Positions 25,144 to 35,720 of a stretch of 64,000 nucleotides of DNA are shown here, piece after piece. The first letter of the stretch is position 1. Each line of letters begins with the position of its first letter. The stretch is taken from assembly GCA_003586115.2 (NCBI GenBank), contig QVOM02000042.1, forward strand, positions 35,098,115 to 35,162,114. Direction: 5' to 3'. The stretch comes from Salvator merianae. Its lineage: Eukaryota; Chordata; Lepidosauria; Squamata; Teiidae. The notes under the pieces are model-generated. The model worked only from the letters and a program-made list of their open reading frames with translations. It did no database searches and had not been told where the DNA came from. Position numbers and translations under genes: made by a program.

Positions 25144-27310
25144 ATTATATATTCTTAGGCGATCTCTTTACCCTAGTGTTTTTTTAAAGAGAAAGTTTAC
25201 TTTCTTCTCCCATATACTATATAATTTTATTTTTATAATTAATTATAATTATAATTGTGTTTTATGTTTTTTAGTTATGTACTAAATGGTTATATAGGGT
25301 GACCAATAAAAGATACAAATAGATATAAATAAATTAAACTGTTTCCCACAACTCAGTTAAGACATCAGCTATTTTCCATCATTTTGTCTGACTGGTCAAA
25401 TAAGTATCAAGAGATAGTCAAAACTGTTTCATTACCTCCTTATAACTATTGCTGCAGGTTTTTTTCCCTGCTAAGTATAAAACATTTCCACTTATTTTTA
25501 TCTATGAATGAGCAGGATGTCACACTCAACCGGAAAGAAATGGGTTAGGCCAAAATGGAACATCTTAGACAATTGTTTTTCTGAAAACTGCTGACGATTC
25601 AAAACAAAAACCTATAATGGTTTAGAAATGTGCCAGTATCAAATTGTAAACACTCTATGCACTGTACATTTATAAGTCAGGTGGAAACTTCTGCCAATTT
25701 TGAAATCTTAGGTGATTTATTTTGTGCGGGGAGGGTCTTGGTTACAATTATTATACTGAGAGTGGCCTGCAAATTGTCACTTAGTCACTTTATGGGTTTA
25801 TTTACATTATAAAAAGATCTACTTACTCAGTACCGTGTATTTCATTAATGGGTTTTTCTGTACCTCTGCTTATGTAGCTCAGTCTGCAAAATATCTCACT
25901 TCACTTCCATTTTTGTCCAGGTTCACTAGTTTATAACATATAGCGTTTTTCAGAACACACTAATACGAAAGTGACATACAAGGAGGAAGAGGCAGTTAAA
26001 TTGTATTTAGTTCTCTTCCTATCCATGTTGGAGCCTCATGTATGAAGTAAGGAACCCATCGATCTCTTTGTGGAAGGGAGGATCCCTGTATAAGAGCTTC
26101 TTGTTTTGGAAACAGTGCTACAAGCTGGCAACATTGGAGAAGAACAAATGTAACACCAGGGCAGAGCTGAACAGGTTACTCCCCTGGTCTGGTTTGGCAA
26201 TATGCTGGTACACAGTTTGGATGTCGTCAAGCTGGTTCAGACTGAAGTGACTTGCCTCAGTTTGGCAGGCTCTGAATGGCTAATCTGGACGAAGACTGGT
26301 TTGGTTCAAGGAAGAAATAAGCCACAGCAAGCTCTTCACAAGGCGGTTTGCCTGGAGCCAAAATGAACTGGCACACATACCTACTGGAAGACCATAATTT
26401 AGTGACTTCTAATTGGGTATTTGGCATTTATCTTCAGCAGAATTGTATTATGCACCTTCAGAATCTGCCCACGGAATTATTCCAACCAGGTGTACAGCAA
26501 TCCAGTTTGATACGTCTTCTGGTCTGGATTCATTTATAAGCTTAAGTAGTTAACTGCAGTGGGGAAATTTGCTAGGAATTTTTAAAAAAAAAATATTTAG
26601 AACAGAACTAATTCCAATGCAAAACTATGAGTGGCCAGAGCACAAGTGTTGATTTCCTAACCCTGCTGGCCTATGGTGTAATGCTGAGGATTAAAGGAAC
26701 CTATGAAATAAATGACACAATCCTTTCTTTTCATGTGATCAGTTAGTTCAAATGCAGCTTCTAGCGGAAACATGAATTTGATAGTGAGCAGATTTAGCTG
26801 TGAATCAGAAAACACTGTGCAAACAGCAACCTTAAAAGAGCAGTGACTTAGGCCTTTTGCTGTTTCTCAACAGCAGAGATGATGGGTACAGGGTGGGGGA
26901 ACCTTTAATCTCATGCATTTCAGTCACACCCTTGTCCCATGATCATCTTGGATTGCATTTCCGAAAAGACAAAAAGGTAAAAATGCCCTCAAACTCGACT
27001 CCTGGCAAATGCATAGACATAGCACTGCAATTCTCTTGGCACTAGTAAGGAAGTATTTTGCCACTGTCTTCTTTGGGGAGATGCTGAAAATCAATTCTGG
27101 AATTTTCTGCAATTTTCTATGGCCACTTTCAGGTATAGCTGCCTGGTAAGAGCAAAATAGGCAGCACCTCACTCAACCTCAGTAACTCAGAATTTATTTT
27201 CCCCTTCTTCACAAATGCTTTAGTTCAGGGATAGTTAATGTGTGTATAATCAGCTATGTTCAGTGAAGTCAATTGTCATGTGGATTTACACAGAATTTCA
27301 TCCTACTGTG
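25144..27310. other. Intergenic, nothing recognised
   Basis: AT-rich, unique-looking sequence with no coding exon or named repeat. Confidence 0.5.
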
Positions 27311-27420
27311 GTCCTTTCTGCACTGGGCCTTATTCTAGAATAGGAACCTGCCATCCGCATGCTGGTGCAGGCTGCAGCAGGCCCCATTTTTAGCCTCTGC
27401 TTCACCAGCCACTGCTGCTC
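27311..27420. repeat. Family F MITE, half copy
   Basis: TCCTTTCTGCACTGGGCCTT, then TCTAGAATAGGAACCTGCCA and CATCCGCATGCTGG, match the left arm of the full element at 28214-28393. The right arm is missing. Confidence 0.5.
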
Positions 27421-28213
27421 CTTTCTGACTAGACAAAGTTATTAGAAAACGATTGCTGTCATAACAATGTTGATGTGCCTGAAAACAGTATCACTGCTAG
27501 GGATTAGGAGACAATCGTGCCTGAGGTCCACGGATCTCAACCCACACATATTCTTGCTTTGGCGTTTGGTTTACTTGGGAGTACAGATATGTGTCTGTCT
27601 GAGAGAGAACATTTCTGAAGCTCTGCAAGGCGACTACTACGAAGTTAGATGAGAACGTCAACTTTCCAAAACCCAGAACTAAGCAACTGCACTTGGCGCA
27701 CTATGTACAGTCTGGATCATTGGAATGGGTGCAGAAAGGAACATATTTGTAATCACTGGCACTGATTACTATCTAACATTTAAATTAATTATTCTTTTTT
27801 TCCTTAAGGTATTTAAAATAAAATGTTTGTCTGTATACTACCGTGTATCACCTTGCATACTATCAGTGACACAGACTTTGGGAAACCTTGTTTTACAATA
27901 CCATGGTTACTTCCCAACAGAAAAAAGCAGAGGCAGAAACAATTATTTTCCATAACATCTATATAGAAAACAGATCTATTACAATTAATACGGATCTGTA
28001 TTTTTAATAGTTCAGGAACAGAGGCAAGCGTTTTAACATTTTGTATTTTCAAGAGGATTAGAACCACCTGAGTCAGAAGCTTCTAAGTGTCAAGAGCATG
28101 AAAATATCATTAAATCACTGGACACAGTCAATTCACAATCTGATTCAAACTAAGGCAGCTTTGCACATACTCAATGTATAGACAGAATGAACCAGTGTAT
28201 GCTGCTATAGTAT
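27421..28213. other. Intergenic, nothing recognised
   Basis: No coding signal or named repeat. Confidence 0.5.
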
Positions 28214-28393
28214 GGCCCTTTCTGCACTTGACTTTATTCCAGATTATATCTCGGAATAGGGATCTGCCATCTGCATGCTACTATGAACTATGGCAGGCCC
28301 CACTTGGGGCCTGCTATAATCATCCCCAGTTTGTGGATAGCAGGTCCCTATTCTGGGATATAGTCCAGAATAAAGCCAAGTGCAGAAAGGGCC
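28214..28393. mobile_element. Palindromic MITE, family F (180 bp)
   Basis: GGCCCTTTCTGCACTTGACT at the left is matched by the reverse complement of the right end, GGCCCTTTCTGCACTTGGCT. Both arms then continue through an ATAGGGA/TCCCTAT pairing. It is flanked by TAT on both sides (28211-28213 and 28394-28396). Confidence 0.78.
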
Positions 28394-29743
28394 TATGTAT
28401 GTGTATACAGACACACACACTCATATATATGTTGGTTCCCTGAAAAGTCAAACTGGAGACTTTTAATACAGGGATGGGGGAGCTAGTGGCTGTCTATATA
28501 TTGTACTCTTAATTCAGGGAAGATGGGAAGCCTATTGAACATCTGGAGTTACTTCATCTTTTACAAAAATCGGTTTCTTCATGACTTGCCATCAACTCTT
28601 TTAGACTGTTGAACCACAATTCACCTGTGAAGCACAAAACTAGTGATGACTGACAGTCCACCATACATACTTATACTCTTCTTAATATATATGTATTGAA
28701 AGCAACACAAACAACAAAACAATGCTTTCATAGCCAATTATTATATCATAGGTAGCAAGTACGGAAGGTACCTGCAATGAAACCAGATTGGAAGTTGAAG
28801 CCAGGGGACACACTTCCATGGAAATGCTGCAAAATGGCCAAGCGCAGGCCCATATTCCCCTTCTCGCGTGTGTCTTTTTGCTAAGAAACCAACAAAGCAT
28901 TTTAGGAAAGAGGAAGAGGTTTTGCTGCTTCTCCTCATCAGGGTATATGGGTCTGAAAGCCCTCTCCAAGCGGTCTTTCTTCAGGAGCGAGAAATACAGT
29001 ATTGCCACCACTTTTCTGGGGAGGAAATGCCATCCTTCAGTAATGGATTCTCTGCCCACAGGATAATCTTTGTGCACATGTTTTGGACACATGGCTACAT
29101 GAGGGTGCATGATAGTCTCCCTTTTTTCTTTTGGAAGAATTGTCCCCTGACTATCTTTCACAGGCTTCAAAGAGGCCCTTCTGAGTGCTTTCAGACAACT
29201 CTTCCTTGGGCATCCTTTGGAGACACTGACTGGAAGGGGAGCCCAAAGCCCCCTAGCTATCTTGCTTGAATGTGATCCAGAACATTATGAAAATAGAAAC
29301 CAAGACATCAAGTTTTAAGACTTCGAAGGTCTCATGTTATGAGCAAACTTCCACTGGAAAGAGTTCAAGCCCAGGTCTGATTTGCAAATTCACAAATGAA
29401 GTATCTTCCATTTACAGAAAGTAAGCCTAAACACTGTCTTCTGGTGACTGTGATTCACAGTATGCTCATTTTCCTGTCTTTTCCCCTAAACTGCACACAC
29501 TTTACTATCACTGCCATTCCAAATTTTGCAGAATCATCACTCTCAAAAAGGAAACTCATGCAAATCACCCGTTTCCTCTTCCCACAAAAGAGACAAATGC
29601 TTCAAAAACATGTTATTGTTGATTTCCACCCTTGCAAGCTCTTTCATCCTGTCTCTTTTATGCTCCAGCATACAGGAGCTTCCAAAACATTACCAGAATG
29701 TACTGGAGCTTTTATTTAAAATATTTATCTGTCTAAAGACTAT
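28394..29743. other. Intergenic with incidental open frames
   Basis: Frames of 133 and 162 codons overlap on opposite strands at 28682-29269. Neither shows a domain, splice context or composition that supports a gene. Confidence 0.5.
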
Positions 29744-29751
29744 CTGATAAG

Positions 29752-29903
29752 CAGTGGTGGCCAGTGGCTTTAAGCCCAGGTGTTCACTAGGCATGCTAGG
29801 TGACCTGCTGAGGCAGTACGGTGGCATGGAGGCCCCCTGAATAGCCATGGTGTACTTCGCGCAAGGCGCGAACACCCGGGCTTAAAGCTGCCGGTCACCA
29901 CTG
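29752..29903. mobile_element. hAT-like palindromic MITE, family P
   Basis: It starts CAGTGGTGGCCAGTGGCTTT and ends ACCGGTCACCACTG-like; AAGCCCAGGTGTTC on the left pairs with GAACACCCGGGCTT on the right. It is flanked by CTGATAAG (29744-29751) and CTGGTAAG (29904-29911), an 8-bp target duplication with one mismatch. It lies just beyond the DAPK1 transcript end. Confidence 0.72.
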
Positions 29904-30044
29904 CTGGTAAGTGTGCTTGGGAATGTAAGACATATGATACGTCCAACAGTCTACTCAGTGATGAACAATCCCCAACACAGAAAAACTGCAGTATGAGGAT
30001 TTACAGCTGATACTCACTATAAGTCACTGCAATCCACACCTATG

Positions 30045-30050
30045 TTTATT
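30045..30050 (-). promoter_or_regulatory. Polyadenylation signal AATAAA (distal alternative)
   Basis: A second canonical hexamer about 90 nt beyond the proximal one on the minus strand. Either or both may define the transcript end. Confidence 0.45.
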
Positions 30051-30133
30051 CCCATAAACCGAATAATCTTCGTGGGCTAACGTGAATGTAGCTAAGAAAT
30101 GAGGAATGATGGAAAAGTTGCAACAGGCAACGA

Positions 30134-30139
30134 TTTATT
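30134..30139 (-). promoter_or_regulatory. Polyadenylation signal AATAAA (proximal)
   Basis: A canonical hexamer on the minus strand about 1.15 kb past the DAPK1 stop. It is the first canonical hexamer I see on that strand after the stop codon. Confidence 0.65.
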
Positions 30140-30233
30140 TGTAAAAAAAAAAACTTTTTAAAATATTACTACAACAAAGATTAAGGAAAACAGTATGAAT
30201 ATCTATATACATACCTTTTATATGTATATACAG

Positions 30234-30236
<3 letters not shown>

Positions 30237-30269
<33 letters not shown>
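30237..30269. repeat. (TA)n microsatellite in DAPK1 3' UTR
   Basis: An uninterrupted alternating TA tract of about 33 bp, about 100 nt upstream of the proximal polyadenylation signal in transcript orientation. It is self-complementary and probably length-polymorphic. Confidence 0.9.
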
Positions 30270-30273
<4 letters not shown>

Positions 30274-31288
30274 CATTAAAATTACATGCTTTTCAGAACA
30301 GAGTATTCTTGATCCCTCATATCAATTTAAAATTCTCTCACTGCAAGAAATTTCTGTTTCCTTAATTTAAAAAAACCCTTCAAGTATAAGAAAGAAGCAC
30401 ACTAGTATCTGAAAGTGAAAACCATTTGCTCTGCACAAATGATATCTTTTGAATACATCAGTCCATTCAGCTAACACTTGTACATGTGCCTTGGTGAACT
30501 TTACAACTGTGTCAAATCTTTACCTGAGATACATGGAGATAATGGAAGGTGCAAGTTCATGGTTTTTGTTTTTGTTTTTAAAGTTTCCATTCCACTTCAA
30601 CGGAAATAAAAACTGATATATGTCTACATGTTTGTACCCCCCTGGTATCCAACATGAGAGCTCTTCAGCAGAACAAACTGCGTGTCACCAAATACCTTAA
30701 TCTTCGGGAGAAAGCACCACTTGTAACCACCAGCATGCGGACAGTGAAATAGAGGTAGCAATGTCTAACAAGCTTCAACAGGAGCACTTGATTTTAACCA
30801 TGTTATCGTCTGCAAAAGGCACTCTCTTTTTCATTTCTAACCCTGGTGTTGAAACCCAAACAGACTAGCATTGTTTTGCTATATATATCTCTTTAAGAAA
30901 AACAATCATGATGGGAAGAAAAAGCGAGATGAAAAATGAGAATTAGATCATTATGTTTGCTCTTTTCCTGTTGGGATTTCTTTCTTTCTTTTTTTTTAAG
31001 TGTCACCCAGAAACTGGAAGTCTTTCCATTAAAAGGACAGTATTTAAGCAGCACATTGTATAATCAGAAACAGGTTGCAAGAACAGCAGAAATACACCAG
31101 CCTTTTATAACTAAAATAAGAGCAAGAGGTCACAGTTAAAAAAATACAATTGTTCACTTAAAAGTGATGTTGGAGACCAGTGGCAACCCATTAATGTATA
31201 AAATTATAAATAGAATACATAAAAACTGCCACACTGAATCCTTTTTCACCACCTGTCATCTGAAGTCTGCACTTTCTACCATGTGGTT

Positions 31289-32521
31289 TCACCGGGAGAC
31301 AACTGAGCTGATGGAATTATACGAAGTCCCACTGTTGCAGCTTGACGCATAGGCTTCTTGGCCATTTGCATCCAAACTGACTCTGAACACTGATGATGCT
31401 TTTAGTAGAAAGTCAGCTGCATCCCTACGACCCAATTCTCTCAGTTTAGACATCAGGATACCCACAGTACTTTCAGGAGCATTTCCCCATTCCCTCAGAA
31501 GGGCGTATGATGGACTTGGAACAAAATTATTTTGACTCCCGTTATTTGTGTTGTGTTTTGCGACAAGATCAGGGAGGCCCAAGTTCATAGCAAGAAGACA
31601 CCAGTCCTTGCCCATGGGATCCAGTGGATCCAGCAGTCGACTCAGCTTCCTCCGCGTGAGCAGATTCAGGTCTGATATGTGGATATCCATCCCTAAGCTT
31701 CCTTGGGAGTAGACATCAAGACATCCAAAGCACAATATGCTGCTAAAGCTTTCTTTATAACCACCCATGGTATTAGTCAATGAGGTCTCCTTCTGACTTT
31801 GTGCCCGGAAAAAGTCTCTTGGCTGATAGATCATTACTGGTTCATGGTGCTCCCTCAGTTGCTGAGGGCTGAGATAATGCTTGACGGTTAAGAGTCCCGG
31901 CAAGGTGGTGGCCATCACGTTTTCTATAGTACTGCACACCGAGTCGAGGAATAAGCAGCATTTGATCCTCTCAGTTTCCAGTCCTCTAACTTGAACCTCA
32001 ATGCCTTGACCGTTGTTGACAAGCAACACGAGGAGTTCAGCTCCACGGTTCATAATCTTTGATCCATTCACCCACAGACGTATATCTGCATCTCCTTCTG
32101 TGCTCTGTTGATGAATCCACCTGCACAGATTCACCTGAACTTTATGGAAGATTCCACAAGGAAGTGGAGTGAGATGTTCCACAGGAACAATTCTAATGCC
32201 GCCATAAATCATAACTTCATCTTCCTCATCTGCCCAAGATCTATGGAGGCTATCAGTCTTGATTAAAGCAGGAATATCAATCATTGTTCCACTGCTGAGA
32301 TCCCTGGCACAGATGTCCATGGCATCCAAAATCTGTATAAGTTCTTCTATATCACTATCTGGTATCAAGCGCTGGATGTCCTCTATTGTATAGCGCCCCC
32401 TGTAGTGGTGGAGGGCTTTGGGGTTCTCTACAGACAGAAGCCTTCCAAGGACATTTGAGCACAACCATCGAGGATCCAGCAGAACAACATCTTGGACTGT
32501 CTCACTCTGCATGATATTGAT
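31289..32521 (-). CDS. DAPK1: DAPK1 terminal coding exon: COR, death domain, Ser-rich tail
   Basis: This is the largest exon, 410 codons followed by TGA at 31289-31291. The acceptor is AAACAG|ATC, and translation begins INIMQSETVQDVVLLDPRWL. The COR region fills the first part, with LHHYRGRYTIEDIQRLIPDS, KVQVNLCRWIHQQSTEGDAD and KHYLSPQQLREHHEPVMIYQ. The death domain follows at about 31394-31648, including LLTRRKLSRLLDP and LMSKLRELGRRDAADFLL. The protein ends in the serine-rich tail SCNSGTSYNSISSVVSR, a known DAPK1 hallmark. No frameshift or premature stop is seen. The death domain is the family's protein-protein interaction surface, and the tail is reported to restrain pro-death activity. 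Confidence 0.97.
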   Translation of the reverse strand: MNIMQSETVQDVVLLDPRWLCSNVLGRLLSVENPKALHHYRGRYTIEDIQRLIPDSDIEELIQILDAMDICARDLSSGTMIDIPALIKTDSLHRSWADEEDEVMIYGGIRIVPVEHLTPLPCGIFHKVQVNLCRWIHQQSTEGDADIRLWVNGSKIMNRGAELLVLLVNNGQGIEVQVRGLETERIKCCLFLDSVCSTIENVMATTLPGLLTVKHYLSPQQLREHHEPVMIYQPRDFFRAQSQKETSLTNTMGGYKESFSSILCFGCLDVYSQGSLGMDIHISDLNLLTRRKLSRLLDPLDPMGKDWCLLAMNLGLPDLVAKHNTNNGSQNNFVPSPSYALLREWGNAPESTVGILMSKLRELGRRDAADFLLKASSVFRVSLDANGQEAYASSCNSGTSYNSISSVVSR

Positions 32522-33366
32522 CTGTTTAATAAACAACAACAAAGGTCACAAGTTAGATCCAACCGTGAGAAAGAGGAATCGAGTTACTATCATTGTGCTT
32601 TCTCAACGATCCAGTTTTAAGAATGCCACTGATGCCAACAGTTCTATAGTATTCAGTTTCTCATGTTCAGTTCTACCTCCAGTGAAAAACCATACACTTG
32701 ATAATCACATTGAATACTGCCTTCATTTGATGTATCTCAGCCATTAACCAGATCCAGCATAAGGACATCTGGATGTAAGAAAAGGTATGGAGATTTTTGG
32801 CAAGAATTCTTGATCCACGAGCAGAAGTAAAACAGTGCACTTTGCTGCAAGACATTCCCAGCACTGTGTCATGCCTAACAGGTTTTTTGTTTTTGTTTTT
32901 TGAAAAACTTGGAGATTCATCAGCTGAAAACAGCAGAGATTCAGGATGCTCAATGATAATCAGAAACCATTCAACTATTTCGTGCAGCAAAGCTCTATTT
33001 ACTGAGGCCCGTGCTTTTACAAATTCACCTGCCAAAAGCAACTACCCCTGGCACAGTGCAATGCAAACTTTCTCAATTTTGGAGAAACAGAAAGATCTCC
33101 CAAGTTGTACTGAACATGGGAAGAATTAACGTCTTCTGTTTATACCTGTTGAAAAGCCAGTATGATATGAAACTGCCCTGATTTCTCCCACCACACATAT
33201 TTTTCTTGCATACACATAGGATTTAGCCTGAGGAAAGATCAGTAGAAATCACAGACTATGGCTAGCAAACAAGTCATGCTAAATCTGTTGATTCTTTGAT
33301 GAACAAGCAACAAAGAGTGCAGAACTGTTTACACAGCTAACATTTATAGTCATTCAGTTTACTTAC
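32522..33366 (-). other. DAPK1 intron, nothing recognised
   Basis: Unique AT-rich sequence between the first COR exon and the terminal exon. The donor is GTAAGT and the acceptor TAAACAG. No repeat family or other exon recognised. Confidence 0.8.
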
Positions 33367-33555
33367 TTCTCCTATACTGTGTAGCTGCTGAGCCATATGT
33401 CTTAGTTCGTCTTCACTGGCCAATGGGTTAAGCTGATCCTGCACATCACAAACGAACTGCTGCAAAGACATGAGCTGGTTGGGTCCATTCTGTTTTCTCC
33501 ATGATGGGAGGGTAGAGATGATTTTTTCACACAAATGTGTCATAGGTGGGCACGT
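33367..33555 (-). CDS. DAPK1: DAPK1 exon: start of COR region
   Basis: The exon is 189 nt with both borders phase 0. It encodes TCPPMTHLCEKIISTLPSWR, then MSLQQFVCDVQDQLNPLAS and AQQLHSIGE, about human residues 958-1020. This is the beginning of the C-terminal-of-ROC (COR) region. The acceptor is TTCTAG|ACG and the donor GAA|GTAAGT. Confidence 0.96.
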
Positions 33556-33622
33556 CTAGAAGAAATAACACAATGGACATAAATGCAAATTCTAGAACGC
33601 CCACTGCTATTTTTACACTTAC

Positions 33623-33820
33623 AAATCTAATAAAGCTTTTCCGAGCTGGAATGCAGAGTCGATTATATTTGGCCATGTATACCGCTGTACTGGCAAAACT
33701 ATTGGCTTGTATGTTTACTTTGTCTAAGACTGATGCTGTATAATCTTGTCCTTCAATTTCAAGGCAATTGTTCTTAAAGGAATATTGGGCTGAAAGAAGA
33801 GCTAGAGCCACAAATGCAAC
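33623..33820 (-). CDS. Candidate cassette exon of DAPK1 (66 residues, unrecognised)
   Basis: An open 198-nt segment lies between two conserved DAPK1 exons on the same strand. The acceptor is pyrimidine-rich and ends TATGCAG|GTT; the donor is TTT|GTAAGT. Both borders are phase 0, so including or skipping it keeps the DAPK1 frame. It would encode VAFVALALLSAQYSFKNN, then a middle segment, then KYNRLCIPARKSFIRF, inserted at the ROC/COR junction. I recognise no family. Skipping it restores the human-like junction SQIIS/TCPPMTHLC and a total length equal to human. Inclusion would require splicing a very short 67-nt downstream intron. It could be a lineage-specific alternative exon, or a chance open segment with fortuitous splice sites. 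Confidence 0.42.
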
Positions 33821-34674
33821 CTGCATAAAGAAAAACCCAAACTGTGACAGCAAACAATAATGCACACGCTTTTTAACATATTAAAACATCTTGGGAGTTG
33901 GCTAAAAGTAATGCTTCTCTGTCGTGTTAGAAATGGATCTGATAAACAGAGAAAAAGAGACAGAGAAAGAATGTGTTCAAAAAGTTTATATTGTTTATAT
34001 TAAGTGAAGCAGCATAATCTGAAGCATTCTTAATGTCATTTTAATGAAAAAAAGTATAGAGTAGAATAAATGTCCAGACCAAAGCGATCATTAAGTATCT
34101 TGCATTTCATCATAATGAACAATCTGCATTTAAACTGTTTACTCATGTTGCAGAAGCTATACAAAAGAACTATGGCTAATTTAGCTTCATGCTTGCTAAC
34201 ACTGTCAAGATTCTTCATTGGTTGTGGCTTTAGCAGAATGGATCATTTTCATCACAGTATAACTACAAAAAAATGAGAAGGCATTATATATCTATATTTT
34301 GTTCTAGGAAACTTGCAAACTCTTAAACTAACTCACCACCATGTGTCTATGGGAACAGACCAAAATAGCTCCTGATCTCCTTATAAGAATGGGGAAAAAC
34401 AAGCCGAATAAATAAATACATTTTCAATATAATTTTACTTTGTTGTTGTTTCGTAATGTAAAAGGAGATAAAAAGCACAACTAAGCAAATATTTCTCGAA
34501 ATGACACAGAAGGCACTCACGTGCCTATGCAGGTTTAATCCAACTGTTCTGCTAGAGATCTTCCTTTCCTACTATACCTACACTACTTTCTTACTATATC
34601 TATACCCTACTATCCAAGTTTCACTTGCCACTGCAAAATTCTCCCACAACTGCATCATGAAAAAAACAACTCAC
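33821..34674 (-). other. DAPK1 intronic sequence upstream of the cassette candidate
   Basis: AT-rich sequence without a recognised repeat. It ends with a pyrimidine-rich acceptor at 33821-33823, which is used only if the cassette is spliced in. Confidence 0.7.
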
Positions 34675-34795
34675 AGAGATAATCTGACTGCGTAATTCTT
34701 GAAGATGGTTTCGGAGGATCTTCATATCTTTTGAACCAGATGCTCCAGCATCCAAAATAAATAATCTGTCGACAACGTGAAGGTCATTCCCAAAC
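34675..34795 (-). CDS. DAPK1: DAPK1 exon: end of ROC domain
   Basis: The exon is 121 nt. Its first base completes an Arg codon, followed by 40 codons beginning FGNDLHVVDRLFILDAGASG and ending LQELRSQIIS, about human residues 917-957. The acceptor is TTTTAG|GTT and the donor TCT|GTGAGT. It ends in phase 0, so it can join either the candidate cassette at 33623-33820 or the conserved exon at 33367-33555. Confidence 0.95.
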
Positions 34796-35581
34796 CTAAA
34801 ATAAAGAACCTGTTTATATTTCTCTACACCGGAACCCTTAAAAAATTATTAATAATTGTTTTTCAATTAAAGAAATGACAAACCAAGTTCTCTCTTGATA
34901 GGATATATTTAATATAACACCTGCATCTTTAATTTACTATACCTTTCCAAGGTTGGTGGAATGGAGCTTATAAATCACAGTTCCTCATTACATGTGGGAA
35001 GCTGTGATTTATTCTGTCTGAAAGTGTAGCTTCATTCTTCTTTGCTAGAATCAAAAACTTAAAATGAACCATATTTCCCAAATCTACTTGAAATTTGTTT
35101 AGAAGTGGAGGTGAATCAATTTGCTGTTATCTATTTCTCCTCAGAAGAAGAGAGTCTTTGAGACAAAAGAACTTTGGAGCATGTTCTTCTAATGGAAAAC
35201 CTTAATTTACTGTTATATTTGCACTAGACCATTAATATATCAGTGTAATCATCTCACAAGTTTTAAAACTGTCAGCTTCAAGCAATTTGATGAAATAAAG
35301 GCAGCAAACCCACAACTCCTGAGCTGGAAGCACTGAGGGATTGAAAATCAGTTGTCTGGCTTTGCGTTTAAGGTCTATGACATTCTTCTGTACCCCGGCC
35401 TTGCAAATAAGGACGGTTCACTGCACAGTTAAAGTATGCATTTTCTTTGTTTCAGCATAAATCTAATTGTCTTTAATGAGTCCTTTAAAATTACGACATA
35501 TACAGCCTACCTGAAATTAAAATATGTTATTTTTGTAATACAGTGATAATTGCCATGTTTATGCTATTCTTTTCTTCTTAC
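34796..35581 (-). other. DAPK1 intron, nothing recognised
   Basis: AT-rich unique-looking sequence between two ROC exons. The donor GTAAGA and the acceptor TTTTAG are clear. Confidence 0.75.
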
Positions 35582-35720
35582 CTATTCCTAACTTCTTTCA
35601 GAAGGGCCATATCTTTGTCATACTGGAACTCTCCACCAGCAGAACGGGGAAGATTAACAATATCAGCGTGAGTAGCCACCAGAACAACATGCAGAGGGTT
35701 TTTTAGTTTTCCTCCAAATG
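35582..35720 (-). CDS. DAPK1: DAPK1 exon: ROC domain, THAD motif
   Basis: The exon is 139 nt, starts two bases into a codon's remainder and ends with two bases of the next. It encodes FGGKLKNPLHVVLVATHAD, then FQYDKDMALLKEVRN, about human residues 871-917. THAD is the ROC-family counterpart of the N/TKxD guanine-specificity motif. The acceptor is TTGAAG|CAT and the donor TAG|GTAAGA. Confidence 0.95.

Larger units (their letters stand above)
30115..31288 (-). other. DAPK1: DAPK1 3' UTR (inferred end)
   Basis: The region from the stop codon to the first strong polyadenylation signal is about 1.2 kb and AT-rich, with no reading frame of interest. It contains a (TA)n tract. The exact cleavage site is inferred as roughly 20 nt past the AATAAA at 30134-30139; use of the second signal would extend the UTR to about 30025. 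Confidence 0.7.

Noticed and set aside
28682..29269. Open frames of 162 codons (minus) and 133 codons (plus) overlapping each other
   Set aside because: No domain, no splice context, no codon-usage support. Overlap on both strands points to chance absence of stops.
1..30000. Exons of a neighbouring gene such as a cathepsin L, which lies near DAPK1 in human
   Set aside because: No papain-family motifs or other recognisable exons found on either strand by eye.
33527..33865. A separate 112-residue secreted or membrane protein starting at 33865
   Set aside because: The hydrophobic start looks signal-like, but no promoter or polyadenylation signal is apparent, and the internal splice sites in phase with DAPK1 explain the open segment better.
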